Position numbers and translations under genes: made by a program. DNA of 64,000 nucleotides, from assembly GCF_000217955.3 (NCBI RefSeq), contig NZ_AFOY02000015.1:620001-684000 (forward strand), in the 5' to 3' direction. This stretch comes from Pseudomonas fluorescens HK44 (GTDB lineage Bacteria > Pseudomonadota > Gammaproteobacteria > Pseudomonadales > Pseudomonadaceae). Of this stretch, positions 25,948 to 35,340 are shown in pieces (positions within the stretch are counted from its first letter, which is position 1; each line of letters opens with the position of its first letter). The notes below the pieces were generated by a model that was not told where the DNA came from, searched no databases, and saw nothing but the letters and a program-made list of their open reading frames with translations.

Positions 25948-26885
25948 AATTTCACCCTTGGGTCGAAGAGTGGATAGAACAGGTCGACCAGCAGGTTGAC
26001 CGCCACGTAAATGAAAGTGATCAGCAGCAGGCAGCCCTGCAGCACGGGGTAGTCGCGAGCGTAGATGGCGTCGACCATCAAGCGACCGATGCCAGGCAGG
26101 GTGAACACCGTTTCCAGCACCGCGATGCCGCCGAGCAAATTGCCGAGGATCAGGCCGATCAAGGTCCAGGTTGGCGCAAAAGCATTCGGCAAAGCGTGGC
26201 GCCACAGCACCGCGCGTTCCGACAAGCCCTTGGCTCTGGCGTGGGCAATGTATTCCAGCCGCAGCACCTCGATGGTGCTGGCCCGGGCCATCCGGGTAAT
26301 GGCTCCGAGTTCCACCAGCGTCAGGGTGACAATCGGCAGCACCAGATAGGTCACGGCTTCACCGGGGTTCTGGGCGAACGGCACATAACCCACCACCGGC
26401 AGCCAGTTGAGCTTGATCCCGAACGCGTAGAGCAATAGCAAACCGAGCCAGAAGCTGGGAATCGACAGCAGCAGGGTTGCGCCGGTGACCAGCCCCAGGT
26501 CCAGCGCGCTGTCCTGTTTCCAGGCCGCGAACAGGCCTGCTGGAACGGCAATCAACGCCGCCAGCAGAACCGCCACCAGCACGATGTTGGCACTGACCGA
26601 GAAACGGTCGAGGATCAGTTCGAGCACCGGTTGTTTGCTGGTGATCGACACGCCGAGGTCACCGCTGAGCACCGACTGCAACCAATACACGAACTGCACG
26701 CCGATCGAGTGATCCAGCCCCAATGCCGCGCGGGTGCTGGCCAGGCTTTACGGGTCGGCCATATCGCCGAGCATCAGCAGCGCCGGGTCGCCGGGGATGA
26801 AGCGGATCAGCGCGAACACCACCACGGAGATCAGCAGCAAGGTCGGCACGGACAGTGCCAGGCGTTGAGCGATAAATCGCAACAT
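25944..26885 (-). pseudogene. ABC transporter permease, DppB-like, interrupted by an in-frame TAA at codon 46
   Basis: From ATG 26885 the frame reads MLRFIAQRLALSVPTLLLIS, then VVVFALIRFIPGDPALLMLG, then DMADP, a TAA at 26748-26750, and resumes SLASTRAALGLDHSIGVQFV. The frame is otherwise open to 25944 and encodes a normal 313-residue DppB-type subunit: conserved FIPGDPA, the LSIPSFWLGLLLLYAFGI segment, and the coupling loop YIAHARAKGLSERAVLWRHA. CAA to TAA would be a single C-to-T change. Reinitiation after the stop would lose the first membrane segment. Without this subunit the importer should not assemble, unless the stop is read through or is a sequence error. Confidence 0.85.
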
Positions 26886-26895
26886 GATCGATCTC

Positions 26896-28458
26896 CTAGT
26901 CGGCCAGTTTCACGCCCCACAGGCGCGGTTTGGCGATGGGCCAGGAGCGGTAACCTTCGACCCGATTCTGAAAGGCACCGACGGTGCTGCCGTTGTACAT
27001 CACCACCATCGGCACATCGGCGAGCATCTGTTGGTGCAGCTGATCGAACAGCGCCTGACGTTTGACCGGTACGATTTCGCGCATGGACTCAAGCATCCAG
27101 CCCTGCGCCTGGGGGTTGTCCCAGACCTTGCGGGGTTGCTGGTTTTTGTCGCCCATCACCGACTCGAAGTTCAGCGCCGCGTCGAATCGCGCCGAATAGG
27201 AGAACGCCATGATCTGGTACGCGCCGCTCTGGTAGCGCTCCAGTTGCGTGCCCCATTCGAGGGTTTCGATATCGATGTTCAACCCGGCTGCCTGGGCCAT
27301 GGCCTGGCTCAGCACCGCCATGTCGAACACGCTCTGGTAGCGTTTGTTGGTGATGATTTTCAGCGGCTGGCCGTTGTAACCGGCTTCCTTGAGCAGGCGC
27401 TTGGCTTCTTCGATGTTGGCTTTGTAGCCCTGTTTCTGAACGGCGTTGTAGTAGGGGCTGGTGTCTGGCACCACCGAATTGTTGGCGTGGGAAGTGCCTT
27501 CGGTGAGTGCCTGGACCATTTGCCCACTGTCCAGCGACAGCGCAATGGCACGCCGAATACGCACGTCCTTGAGCAGTGGGTCGCGGGTCTGGAACAGCAG
27601 GGCATTGAGCGACATGTTGGAGCTGCTGGAGGTCTTGATGCCTGGCAAGGCGCCGAGTTCGCGGGCGTCCATCACCGTGACATCGGGCAGCACGTCGACG
27701 CCTTTCGATTGCAGCGCGGCTTTGGCGGCAGCGGCATCGGGGATGACCATGAAGCGCAGGTTGTCGATAAACGCCTGCTTGTTGCCGGTGTAGCCGTCGG
27801 TGCCTGTCTCCGGGCGGGCGCGGTAGTCGGCAAAGCGTTGCAGGTCGACGTATTGCCCCGGCTTCCATTCGGCGAGCTTGAACGGGCCGGTGCCGATCGG
27901 TGCTTGCCACTTGCCATTCGCATCGACGGAGGAGGGGTGCAGGATGCCGGTGCCGCCGCAATCGGAGCGGGCCATTTGTGCGAGGAACAAGCCATTGGGT
28001 TTGTCCAGGGTGAAGACCACGGTCAACGGATCCGGCGCGCTGATGTCGGCGACTTTCGCCACGCCCCGGCCATCGAAGTCTGCGAGACAGCGCCATTGGG
28101 TTTGCGGGTCGAGATAACGTTTCCAGGTCCACAGCACGTCGGCGGAGGTGAGGGCGGCGCCGTTATGAAACTTCACCCCGTCACGCAGGGTGAAGCGGTA
28201 CTCCAGGCCATCGGCTGACACCTCGACCTTGCTGGCCAGCAGCAGGCCGACCGAGGCGTCTTCGCGGTACGCCACCAGGCCTTCGACAATGTGCAGAATC
28301 ACTGCGTCGGTGTTTTCGTCGCGATTGACGCCGGGATCGGTGCTGCGGATGTCCGCATTGAGTGCTACACGCAGGGTGCTGGCGGCTTCGGCGCTGAGAC
28401 TGCCAAGAACGAGACTGCTGAACCCTAGCGTCAGGGCGATACGTGTGAATGTTTGCAC
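26896..28458 (-). CDS. ABC transporter substrate-binding protein, peptide/nickel class (SBP family 5)
   Basis: A 520-residue periplasmic binding protein. The GTG start at 28458 has GGAGAA a few bases upstream and gives the signal peptide VQTFTRIALTLGFSSLVLGS ending at SAEA. Family 5 features: LRVALNADIRSTDPGVNRDE, then YRFTLRDGVKFHNGAALTSA for the conserved FHDG-like region, DVLWTWKRYLDPQ, GTGPFKLAEWKPGQYVDLQR and VRRAIALSLD-like VRIRRAIALSLDSGQMVQAL. It captures a peptide-like ligand for the permeases encoded next. The ligand is unknown; the linked C45-family enzyme suggests acylated or amide compounds. Confidence 0.9.
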   Translation of the reverse strand: MQTFTRIALTLGFSSLVLGSLSAEAASTLRVALNADIRSTDPGVNRDENTDAVILHIVEGLVAYREDASVGLLLASKVEVSADGLEYRFTLRDGVKFHNGAALTSADVLWTWKRYLDPQTQWRCLADFDGRGVAKVADISAPDPLTVVFTLDKPNGLFLAQMARSDCGGTGILHPSSVDANGKWQAPIGTGPFKLAEWKPGQYVDLQRFADYRARPETGTDGYTGNKQAFIDNLRFMVIPDAAAAKAALQSKGVDVLPDVTVMDARELGALPGIKTSSSSNMSLNALLFQTRDPLLKDVRIRRAIALSLDSGQMVQALTEGTSHANNSVVPDTSPYYNAVQKQGYKANIEEAKRLLKEAGYNGQPLKIITNKRYQSVFDMAVLSQAMAQAAGLNIDIETLEWGTQLERYQSGAYQIMAFSYSARFDAALNFESVMGDKNQQPRKVWDNPQAQGWMLESMREIVPVKRQALFDQLHQQMLADVPMVVMYNGSTVGAFQNRVEGYRSWPIAKPRLWGVKLAD

Positions 28459-28477
28459 GGGAGTGATTCTCCATAGG

Positions 28478-28516
28478 CGGTTTGCGACGACGGGAGTCGG
28501 CAGGCGTCGCAAACCG
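28478..28516. terminator. 12-bp hairpin between the C45 gene and the binding-protein gene
   Basis: CGGTTTGCGACG (28478-28489) pairs exactly with CGTCGCAAACCG (28505-28516). It lies just upstream of the binding-protein start, with no U-run after it on the minus strand. It may be an attenuator, a processing site or an mRNA stabiliser. Confidence 0.5.
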
Positions 28517-28576
28517 TTAGTTGTTTATTGTCATTGTTCTTGTCGTGCCGCCCGGAGGGCGCGGGTGTCGCGTGAG

Positions 28577-29701
28577 TTACTTGAGGTAGCGGTTGATGTC
28601 GCCCTCCATGGCCAGCGAATAGGTGGTGAATTCGCGGTTCACGGCTGGCAGCGGTGCGACTTCCATCAATCCCTTGGCCGGACGCATCACCACCATGGCC
28701 ACGGTGGCCGACAGGTTGCCGGCCATGTTGGAAAGCGGCGGACGACACACCGCCCAGGGTGTGCCGAAGTCATCGAAGAAAGCTTGTTTCAGGTGTTCGG
28801 CTGTCAACTGTCCAGGCGTTTCACTGAGGATTTGCCGCACACGCACGTCGCGATAGAGGCTTTCCGGCACGCTGTTCAAGCCGGCTTCACGCAACTTGCC
28901 CAATGCCACCGGGCTCTGCCAATGGTTGGCGTGTACGAGCAACCCCTGTTCGGCCTGAATCGGAAAGACTTCGTCCGGGGCGCATTCAAAGTTGATCGCG
29001 TACCCACCGGCGTGGCTGAGCATCATGTTGTTGGACGTGGATTTGGCCGTGGTGGCGACCACCTTGATCGACAGCGCGAAGTGCGCGGCCTCCAGCGCCT
29101 TGCGTCGAATGAATGGCAGTGGCACGCCGACCTGGGTGTAGTCGCGTTCGGACTCCAGGTAGTTGGCGGTGATTGCGGTGCCGATCGAGTTCAAGCCGTT
29201 GCGGGCCAGACCGCCGGCTTCGGTGAACGTCAGAACATCCGGACCGTCTTCGCGCAGGACCTTCAGCACAATGGCGCTCTCGGCACATTCCGCGCGCCAG
29301 TCCCAGTTTTGTCCGTGAATCACTTCGTTGGCGGCCGATGCTGTCGGCAGAATCACCGCCCCGGTGCAGCCGTCGGGATCGGGCAGACGCGCCTTGCGCC
29401 GGCCCAGCTGGATGATCTCCGTGCGGGCGTTGATCAGCACGATGGCTTCGAAATCGCAGCCAGCACCCTCGGCGATACCGCGCATTTCCTGAGCGTATTC
29501 CGGCTCGAATGCTTCGATGCTGGGCACGAACTCGTTGGCAAAGGCGCGGATGTCGGCCCAGGTGTAACCCATCTTCAGCAGTTGGACAGAGTAGATCTCG
29601 ATGCTGTTGTGAATGCGTTGACTGACCGCTTGACCGTATTGGATGCCGCGCTCGAAGGGGGGGCCGCTGATCTCGACGAGAGGGAAAGGGGAGTGACTCA
29701 T
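28577..29701 (-). CDS. C45-family autoproteolytic acyltransferase/peptidase
   Basis: A 374-residue Ntn-hydrolase of peptidase family C45, whose known member is the isopenicillin-N acyltransferase of penicillin synthesis. N-terminal family motif: ISGPPFERGIQYGQAVSQRI (the GxxRGxQxG box). The self-cleavage site DPDGCTGAVILP puts the nucleophile at Cys112 after Gly111, which becomes the new N-terminus. EVIHGQNWDWRAE and SNNMMLSHAGGYAINFECAP are further conserved parts. No signal peptide is seen, so it acts in the cytoplasm. It starts the importer operon, so it probably hydrolyses or transacylates the imported amide or peptide. The ATG at 29701 is chosen because MSHSPFPLVEI is a natural start. 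Confidence 0.88.
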   Translation of the reverse strand: MSHSPFPLVEISGPPFERGIQYGQAVSQRIHNSIEIYSVQLLKMGYTWADIRAFANEFVPSIEAFEPEYAQEMRGIAEGAGCDFEAIVLINARTEIIQLGRRKARLPDPDGCTGAVILPTASAANEVIHGQNWDWRAECAESAIVLKVLREDGPDVLTFTEAGGLARNGLNSIGTAITANYLESERDYTQVGVPLPFIRRKALEAAHFALSIKVVATTAKSTSNNMMLSHAGGYAINFECAPDEVFPIQAEQGLLVHANHWQSPVALGKLREAGLNSVPESLYRDVRVRQILSETPGQLTAEHLKQAFFDDFGTPWAVCRPPLSNMAGNLSATVAMVVMRPAKGLMEVAPLPAVNREFTTYSLAMEGDINRYLK

Positions 29702-30118
29702 AGTTGGCAATCTCATGTTTTTTGTTTGTGTTGGGTACAAGAGTTGCCGGATATAAACGCCCTGTCAATGCTTTTGGTTGACCGATAAAACCTTGCTGTA
29801 GGAGTCCTACAGCGGGCTATTAAGTGAGTTATACGCGCAAAGGCCCTGTTTATCGGTGGTGTAGCGATGTTTAAGATGGGTCGGCTGCTTTGTTGTTTAT
29901 GTTCTGTGTATTTAGCTTTCATAAAAATCGGAAAGGTCCTGCTTTTGGTGCGCGTGAGGGACGAAGGACGTTGCTCTGTAGCGCATAGCGGTAAAAACAC
30001 CGGGCTGTGATGATTTGGCGGTTGTCCGCAGTGTTCCCGGCACGCTAATGTCGGCTAACCCAGCGCTGACAGACGATGCGCGCAGGGATGCACACTCATT
30101 GTTTGATCGAGGATGGAA
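29702..30118. promoter_or_regulatory. Divergent control region with a GCTGTAGGA-G-TCCTACAGC palindrome at 29795-29813
   Basis: These 417 bases separate the leftward C45/importer operon from the rightward acetyltransferase gene and should hold both promoters. The one clear feature is the 19-base perfect palindrome at 29795-29813 with nine-base arms, about 95 bases upstream of the C45 start. It is the right size and place for an operator, but no regulator gene is adjacent. No other gene is seen here. Confidence 0.4.
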
Positions 30119-30610
30119 ATGGAATCCGCAGAAATCCTGGTACTCCAGGCCAGCTACACCAACCCGGTACACGCCGAAGCGATCAGTCTGGTTCTGAATC
30201 ACTACGCTGAAGACCCGATGGGCGTAGGCACGTCGTTATCGGCCGATGTCTTGCGGCAATTGCCCGGCGAGCTGGCCAAGCGACCCCATGCGTTCAGTGT
30301 CCTGGCGTTTGTTGGCGGGGAGCCAGCGGGGCTGGTGAATTGCTTCGAAGGTTTCTCGACCTTCGCTTGCCGTCCACTGGTCAATGTCCACGACGTCGCG
30401 GTGGTCGGAAAATTTCGCGGGTTGGGCCTGAGCCAAAAAATGCTGCAAAAGGTCGAGGACATTGCCCGTCAGCGCGGCTGCTGCAAAATTACTTTGGAGG
30501 TGCTGGAAGGCAACGCCGTCGCGCAGGGTTCCTATAGCAAGTTCGGGTTTTCGGCGGGGATGTTCGATCCGGCTCATGGCCGCATGCTGTTTTGGACCAA
30601 GGCGCTTTAA
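30119..30610 (+). CDS. GNAT-family N-acetyltransferase
   Basis: A 163-residue acetyltransferase of the GNAT fold, using acetyl-CoA on an unknown amine. The conserved motif A is VNVHDVAVVGKFRGLGLSQK, with the R/Q-x-x-G-x-G/A pyrophosphate loop given as FRGLGLSQ; motif B follows in GCCKITLEVLEGNAVAQGSY and YSKFGFS, the usual Tyr region. I choose ATG 30119 over ATG 30113 because GAGG at 30109-30112 gives proper spacing only to the second. It stands alone; the substrate cannot be inferred. Confidence 0.85.
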   Translation: MESAEILVLQASYTNPVHAEAISLVLNHYAEDPMGVGTSLSADVLRQLPGELAKRPHAFSVLAFVGGEPAGLVNCFEGFSTFACRPLVNVHDVAVVGKFRGLGLSQKMLQKVEDIARQRGCCKITLEVLEGNAVAQGSYSKFGFSAGMFDPAHGRMLFWTKAL

Positions 30611-30771
30611 AAAGAGGGGCGCCTCTGGGCGGAGTGCACATCAATGCTGTGAAGGAAATGCGGGCTGGAACCAGTCTCCGAAGAGATCATGGCTGGGTGG
30701 TTGAAGCACTGACAGTCGCAGTTGCGGCAGCGAACGCGGTGCCTCGATGGTCAGTCAGGCACCCGTCGATT

Positions 30772-30939
30772 TCAGCGCGTTACCGGCTGTGCAGACAATT
30801 GCGCCTGGGCAAGCAACAGGCGCAATTGCGCGACCTGATCGAGCAGTTGTTCGCGTTCGGTTTTGAGCTGGCGCAATTCGTCACGACGAATCGTCACGTA
30901 GAGGGTCTGTGGAGGCAGTGCGTTTACTACGGTGCCCAT
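30772..30939 (-). CDS. Small coiled-coil protein, 55 residues
   Basis: ATG 30939 follows a good ribosome-binding site (GAGG, seven bases upstream) and opens a 55-codon frame MGTVVNALPPQTLYVTIRRD, then ELRQLKTEREQLLDQVAQLR, then LLLAQAQ. Leu residues recur with heptad spacing through residues 20-46, which predicts a short coiled coil. I know no named family. It lies leftward in the gap before gnd, and a GGTGCCT/AGGCACC hairpin follows its stop at about 30739-30763. The clear ribosome-binding site, regular composition and terminator support a real gene. Confidence 0.6.
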   Translation of the reverse strand: MGTVVNALPPQTLYVTIRRDELRQLKTEREQLLDQVAQLRLLLAQAQLSAQPVTR

Positions 30940-31213
30940 TGCTCACCTCGCAAATGGCGTGTCACATCTGTGGTCGGGCTGCTCTGGAGCGATGCCCGAA
31001 TCACTGTCGGCGCCGATTCCGGTTTTTTTTGTTATTTATGGAACTTTTTTATTTTTCGTGGTCCCTGTGTCTTCGCCAACGTTTGGGACGTTATCCCTAT
31101 AGCTCGGACAAATCGTCCGAAAACTATGTTGCAGCGCTCTGGACTAACCTTAATCAGGCTCATTGCGCTATAACCTTTGGCACACCTTTATTTGTAGTAA
31201 GGAGCATCAGCAC

Positions 31214-32194
31214 ATGCAACTGGGGATTATCGGACTGGGCCGCATGGGTGGCAACATTGCGCGGCGCCTGATGCTCAATGGGCACACCACTGTGGTCTAT
31301 GACCGCAACACCGCGTTCGTTGACACCCTGAGTCAAGAGGGCGCCACTGGCGTAGCGGACTTGCCGGCACTGGTCGCGGCACTGGATAAACCCCGAGCGG
31401 TCTGGGTCATGCTGCCAGCAGGTGCGCCGACCGAAGAAACCATCGACACCTTGAGCCAGTTGCTGGATGCCGGCGATGTGATCATCGATGGCGGCAACAC
31501 CTTCTATAAGGACGATATCCGCCGGGCGAAAACCTTGTCGGAAAAAGGCCTGAAGTACATCGACGTCGGCACCTCCGGCGGTGTGTGGGGGCTGGAGCGC
31601 GGCTACTGCATGATGATCGGCGGTGACGCTGACGTGGTTGATCGTCTCGATCCGCTGTTCGACGCACTGGCGCCAGGCCTGGGCGATATTCCGCGGACCA
31701 AGGACCGGGTTGCCGAAGATGATCGTGCCGAACGTGGCTACATTCATGCCGGCCCTGCAGGTTCCGGGCACTTCGTGAAGATGATTCACAACGGCATCGA
31801 ATACGGGATGATGCAGGCGTTTGCCGAAGGTTTTGACATCCTCAAGACCAAAGCCTCGGAGAACCTGCCGGAAGATCAGCGTTTTGATCTGAACGTGGCC
31901 GATATTGCCGAAGTCTGGCGTCGCGGCAGCGTCGTCTCGTCCTGGTTGCTGGACCTGACGGCCGATGCCTTGGCCAGCGATCCGAAACTCGACGGCTACT
32001 CCGGTGCCGTGGCTGACAGCGGCGAAGGTCGCTGGACCATCGAAGCAGCCATGGAGCAATCGGTTCCGGTGCCGGTATTGTCCAACTCGCTGTTTGCCCG
32101 TTTCCGTTCGCGCCAGCAAAGCACTTATGGCGACAAGCTGCTGTCGGCCATGCGCTTCGGCTTTGGCGGCCATATCGAGACGCCGAAAAAATGA
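31214..32194 (+). CDS. gnd: 6-phosphogluconate dehydrogenase, decarboxylating, short type
   Basis: Oxidatively decarboxylates 6-phosphogluconate to ribulose 5-phosphate. The 326-residue length is that of the short, often NAD-preferring type (YqeC/GntZ-like) rather than the 470-residue classical Gnd. Motifs: [20 protein letters not shown] for cofactor binding, [40 protein letters not shown] with the substrate loop, and [20 protein letters not shown] with the catalytic Lys and Asn. AAGGAG lies ten bases upstream of ATG 31214. It overlaps zwf as ATGA, so both oxidative pentose-phosphate enzymes are made together. Confidence 0.93.
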   Translation: MQLGIIGLGRMGGNIARRLMLNGHTTVVYDRNTAFVDTLSQEGATGVADLPALVAALDKPRAVWVMLPAGAPTEETIDTLSQLLDAGDVIIDGGNTFYKDDIRRAKTLSEKGLKYIDVGTSGGVWGLERGYCMMIGGDADVVDRLDPLFDALAPGLGDIPRTKDRVAEDDRAERGYIHAGPAGSGHFVKMIHNGIEYGMMQAFAEGFDILKTKASENLPEDQRFDLNVADIAEVWRRGSVVSSWLLDLTADALASDPKLDGYSGAVADSGEGRWTIEAAMEQSVPVPVLSNSLFARFRSRQQSTYGDKLLSAMRFGFGGHIETPKK

Positions 32195-33705
32195 CTTCGA
32201 TCCGCAAGAAATCCAAGGCACACCCCGCACCACCCACCACGCTGTTTCTGTTCGGTGCTCACGGCGATCTGGTCAAGCGCTTGCTGATGCCGGCGCTGTA
32301 CAACCTCAGTCGTGACGGTTTGCTCGGCGATGGACTGCGGATCATCGGTGTCGACCACAATGCGATCAGCGACGTGGACTTCGCCAAAAAGCTTGAAGAT
32401 TTCATTCGAACCGAGGCGACCAACAAAGTCGGCCATGACCCTCTGGATCCGGTGCTCTGGGCCAAACTGGCCAAGGGCATCAGCTATGTCCAGGGCGATT
32501 TTCTCGACGACAGCACCTATCAGGCGCTCGCCGCAAAAATCGCCGAGAGCGGTACTGGCAACGCGGTGTTCTATCTGGCCACCGCGCCGCGCTTTTTCAG
32601 TGAAGTGGTGCGCCGTCTGGGCTCGTCCGGGCTGCTGGTGGAAGGCGACGACGCCTTCCGCCGGGTCGTGATCGAAAAACCCTTCGGTTCCGACCTGCAC
32701 ACCGCCGAAGCCTTGAACGCGTGCTTGCTCAAGGTCATGACGGAGAAACAGATTTACCGGATCGACCATTACCTGGGTAAGGAGACCGTGCAGAACATTT
32801 TGGTCAGCCGGTTCTCCAACAGCCTGTTTGAAGCGTTCTGGAACAATCATTACATCGACCACGTACAAATCACCGCCGCCGAAACCGTTGGCGTCGAAAC
32901 CCGCGGCAGTTTTTATGAGCACACAGGTGCGCTGCGCGATATGGTGCCCAATCACCTGTTCCAGCTACTGGCGATGGTCGCGATGGAACCACCGGCGGCC
33001 TTCGGTGCCGACGCGGTGCGCGGTGAAAAAGCCAAGGTGGTCGGGGCGATTCGTCCCTGGTCCACCGAAGAGGCGCGAGCCAACTCGGTACGCGGTCAGT
33101 ATGTCGCCGGTGAGATTGCCGGCAAGCCGTTGGCCGGTTACCGTGAAGAACCCAATGTCGCGCCAGACAGCACGACGGAAACCTTCGTCGCGCTCAAGGT
33201 GATGATCGACAACTGGCGTTGGGTCGGCGTGCCGTTCTACTTGCGCACCGGTAAACGGATGAGCGTACGTGACACCGAAATCGCCATCTGCTTCAAGCCT
33301 GCGCCCTACGCGCAGTTTCGTGACACCGAAGTCGATGAGCTGCAACCGACTTACCTCAGGATCAAGATTCAGCCGAACGAAGGGATGTGGTTCGACCTGC
33401 TGGCCAAGCGTCCTGGACCTGCGCTGAACATGGCTAACATCGAGCTGGGCTTTGCCTACAAGGATTACTTCGAGATGCAGCCGTCCACCGGTTATGAAAC
33501 CTTGATCTACGACTGCCTGACCGGTGATCAAACGCTGTTTCAGCGCGCTGACAATATCGAAAATGGCTGGCGTGCGGTGCAGCCGTTCCTCGATGCCTGG
33601 AAAGAGGACGCCAGCGTGCAAACCTACGCTGCGGGCGAAAATGGCCCAACGGTTGCCGATGAGCTACTGACCCGCGACGGCCGCGTCTGGCACGGCCTCG
33701 GATAA
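32191..33705 (+). CDS. zwf: Glucose-6-phosphate 1-dehydrogenase
   Basis: Oxidises glucose 6-phosphate to 6-phosphogluconolactone, feeding the Entner-Doudoroff and pentose-phosphate routes. The 504-residue product has the N-terminal cofactor loop [20 protein letters not shown] (residues 19-38; the usual GASGDL has His in place of Ser), EKPFG at 162-166 and the active-site motif RIDHYLGKE at 190-198. Pseudomonads have several zwf copies; this one pairs with the short gnd, as zwfA with PP_4043 in P. putida, rather than with edd-glk-hexR. It ends 15 bases before the convergent nhaB stop. Confidence 0.93.
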   Translation: MTSIRKKSKAHPAPPTTLFLFGAHGDLVKRLLMPALYNLSRDGLLGDGLRIIGVDHNAISDVDFAKKLEDFIRTEATNKVGHDPLDPVLWAKLAKGISYVQGDFLDDSTYQALAAKIAESGTGNAVFYLATAPRFFSEVVRRLGSSGLLVEGDDAFRRVVIEKPFGSDLHTAEALNACLLKVMTEKQIYRIDHYLGKETVQNILVSRFSNSLFEAFWNNHYIDHVQITAAETVGVETRGSFYEHTGALRDMVPNHLFQLLAMVAMEPPAAFGADAVRGEKAKVVGAIRPWSTEEARANSVRGQYVAGEIAGKPLAGYREEPNVAPDSTTETFVALKVMIDNWRWVGVPFYLRTGKRMSVRDTEIAICFKPAPYAQFRDTEVDELQPTYLRIKIQPNEGMWFDLLAKRPGPALNMANIELGFAYKDYFEMQPSTGYETLIYDCLTGDQTLFQRADNIENGWRAVQPFLDAWKEDASVQTYAAGENGPTVADELLTRDGRVWHGLG

Positions 33706-33720
33706 GCCACAGGGTAAGTG

Positions 33721-35223
33721 TTACAGCCAGTAGCTCACCGCATACCAGCCCAGCACGCCCATCACCACGGTGTACGGCAGGGCCATCCAGACCATGCGCC
33801 CGTACGACAACCGAATCAGCGGGGCAATTGCCGAGGTCAGCAAAAACAAAAACGCTGCCTGACCGTTGGGTGTTGCCACGCTGGGCAGGTTAGTGCCGGT
33901 ATTGATGGCGATCGCCAGCGTTTCGAAATGCTCACGGCTCATATGGCCGGAGATGAATGCCTGTTTCACCTCGGTGATGTAGATCGTCGCCACGAACACG
34001 TTATCGCTGATGGCCGACAACACGCCATTAGCGATAAACAACATGCCCGGTTGCTGATCCGCCGGCAGGGACAGCACCCACTGGATCAACGGCGTGAACA
34101 GTTGCTGATCGTGAATCACTGCCACAACGGCGAAGAACACCACCAGCAAGGCAGTAAACGGCATCGCATCCTTGAAGGCGTTGCCGATCCGGTGCTCTTC
34201 GGTAATACCGGTGAACGCCGTGATCAAGACGATCACCATCAAGCCGATCAGCCCGACCTCGGCAATGTGAAACGCCAACCCGACAATCAGAATCAGCGCG
34301 GCCGCGCCTTGTACCAACAGTGCAGCGCGTTGGCGGGCGGTGCGTTCGGCGTTGTCCTGTGCCGCATAGTTTGCCAGCACCGCGCGGACATTGTCTGGCA
34401 GCAAGGTGCCATAACCAAACCAGCGCAGTTTCTCCAGCAGCACACAGGTCACCAGGCCCGCCACCAATACTGGCAACGAGACTGGGGCGACCTTCAGGAA
34501 GAAGTCTGCAAAGTGCCAGCCCATTTCATGACCGATCAGCAGGTTCTGTGGCTCGCCCACCAAGGTGCAGACCCCACCGAGCGCTGTACCCACTGCGCCG
34601 TGCATCAACAGGCTGCGCAGGAATGAACGGAATTGCTCCAGGTCTTCGTGATGCAGGACGGGCAGGTTGTGGTCGCTGCTGAATTCGCTGTCCTGTCGTG
34701 GATCGTTGCCCGACGCCACGCGGTGATAGACCGAGTAAAACCCTACGGCTGCACTGATGATCACGGCGGTCACCGTCAAGGCATCGAGAAATGCCGACAA
34801 AAACGCCGACAGAAAACAGAACATCAGCCCCAGCAGTGCCTTGGAACGAACCCCAAGCAACAGCCGCGAAAACAGGAACAGCAGCAGGTCTTTCATGAAG
34901 TAAATGCCCGCCACCATGAACATCAGCAGCAGGATCACGGGAAAGTTATGCAGCAACTCGTCATACAACGCTTCAGGTGTGGTCATGCGCAGCAGCAGCG
35001 CTTCGACCATCAACAGGCCACCGGGCATCAGCGGGTAGCATTTGAGCGCCATGGCCAGGGTGAAAATGAACTCCGCCACCAGCAACCAGCCCGCGGCCAC
35101 CGGACCTGCTGTCCACAGCACCAGCGGGTTGAGAATCAGGAAGGCGAGAATGCTCGCCTTGTACCCGCGCGGTGAATGCCCGAGGAAATTGTGCGCAAAC
35201 GCCTGGGCCATTGAACCGGACAT
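33721..35223 (-). CDS. nhaB: Na+/H+ antiporter NhaB
   Basis: NhaB exports sodium in exchange for protons in the inner membrane. The 500-residue protein matches the family length and has about twelve membrane segments. Recognisable parts are [20 protein letters not shown] at the N-terminus, [20 protein letters not shown] and [40 protein letters not shown], and [20 protein letters not shown] followed by [20 protein letters not shown]. The ATG at 35223 follows GAAGGAGCAACTG, a strong ribosome-binding site. It is a single-gene unit between the convergent zwf and the leftward delta-60 gene. Confidence 0.95.
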   Translation of the reverse strand: MSGSMAQAFAHNFLGHSPRGYKASILAFLILNPLVLWTAGPVAAGWLLVAEFIFTLAMALKCYPLMPGGLLMVEALLLRMTTPEALYDELLHNFPVILLLMFMVAGIYFMKDLLLFLFSRLLLGVRSKALLGLMFCFLSAFLSAFLDALTVTAVIISAAVGFYSVYHRVASGNDPRQDSEFSSDHNLPVLHHEDLEQFRSFLRSLLMHGAVGTALGGVCTLVGEPQNLLIGHEMGWHFADFFLKVAPVSLPVLVAGLVTCVLLEKLRWFGYGTLLPDNVRAVLANYAAQDNAERTARQRAALLVQGAAALILIVGLAFHIAEVGLIGLMVIVLITAFTGITEEHRIGNAFKDAMPFTALLVVFFAVVAVIHDQQLFTPLIQWVLSLPADQQPGMLFIANGVLSAISDNVFVATIYITEVKQAFISGHMSREHFETLAIAINTGTNLPSVATPNGQAAFLFLLTSAIAPLIRLSYGRMVWMALPYTVVMGVLGWYAVSYWL

Positions 35224-35340
35224 CAGTTGCTCCTTCTATCAAGAAGCGCGCAACTTGCCGTAACAGTCCCGGAAGATCAAGCTCTTGAGTTTCATTATCA
35301 ATAGGTGATGGCGCACCAGCAGCGGAACAACGGCAAAGCA

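Noticed and set aside
26884..28218. Plus-strand open frame of 444 codons over the binding-protein gene
   Set aside because: Antisense to a family-5 binding protein with clear motifs; typical GC-rich shadow frame.
28190..29788. Plus-strand open frame of 532 codons over the C45 gene
   Set aside because: Antisense shadow; the C45 gene has its catalytic motif and the antisense frame has none.
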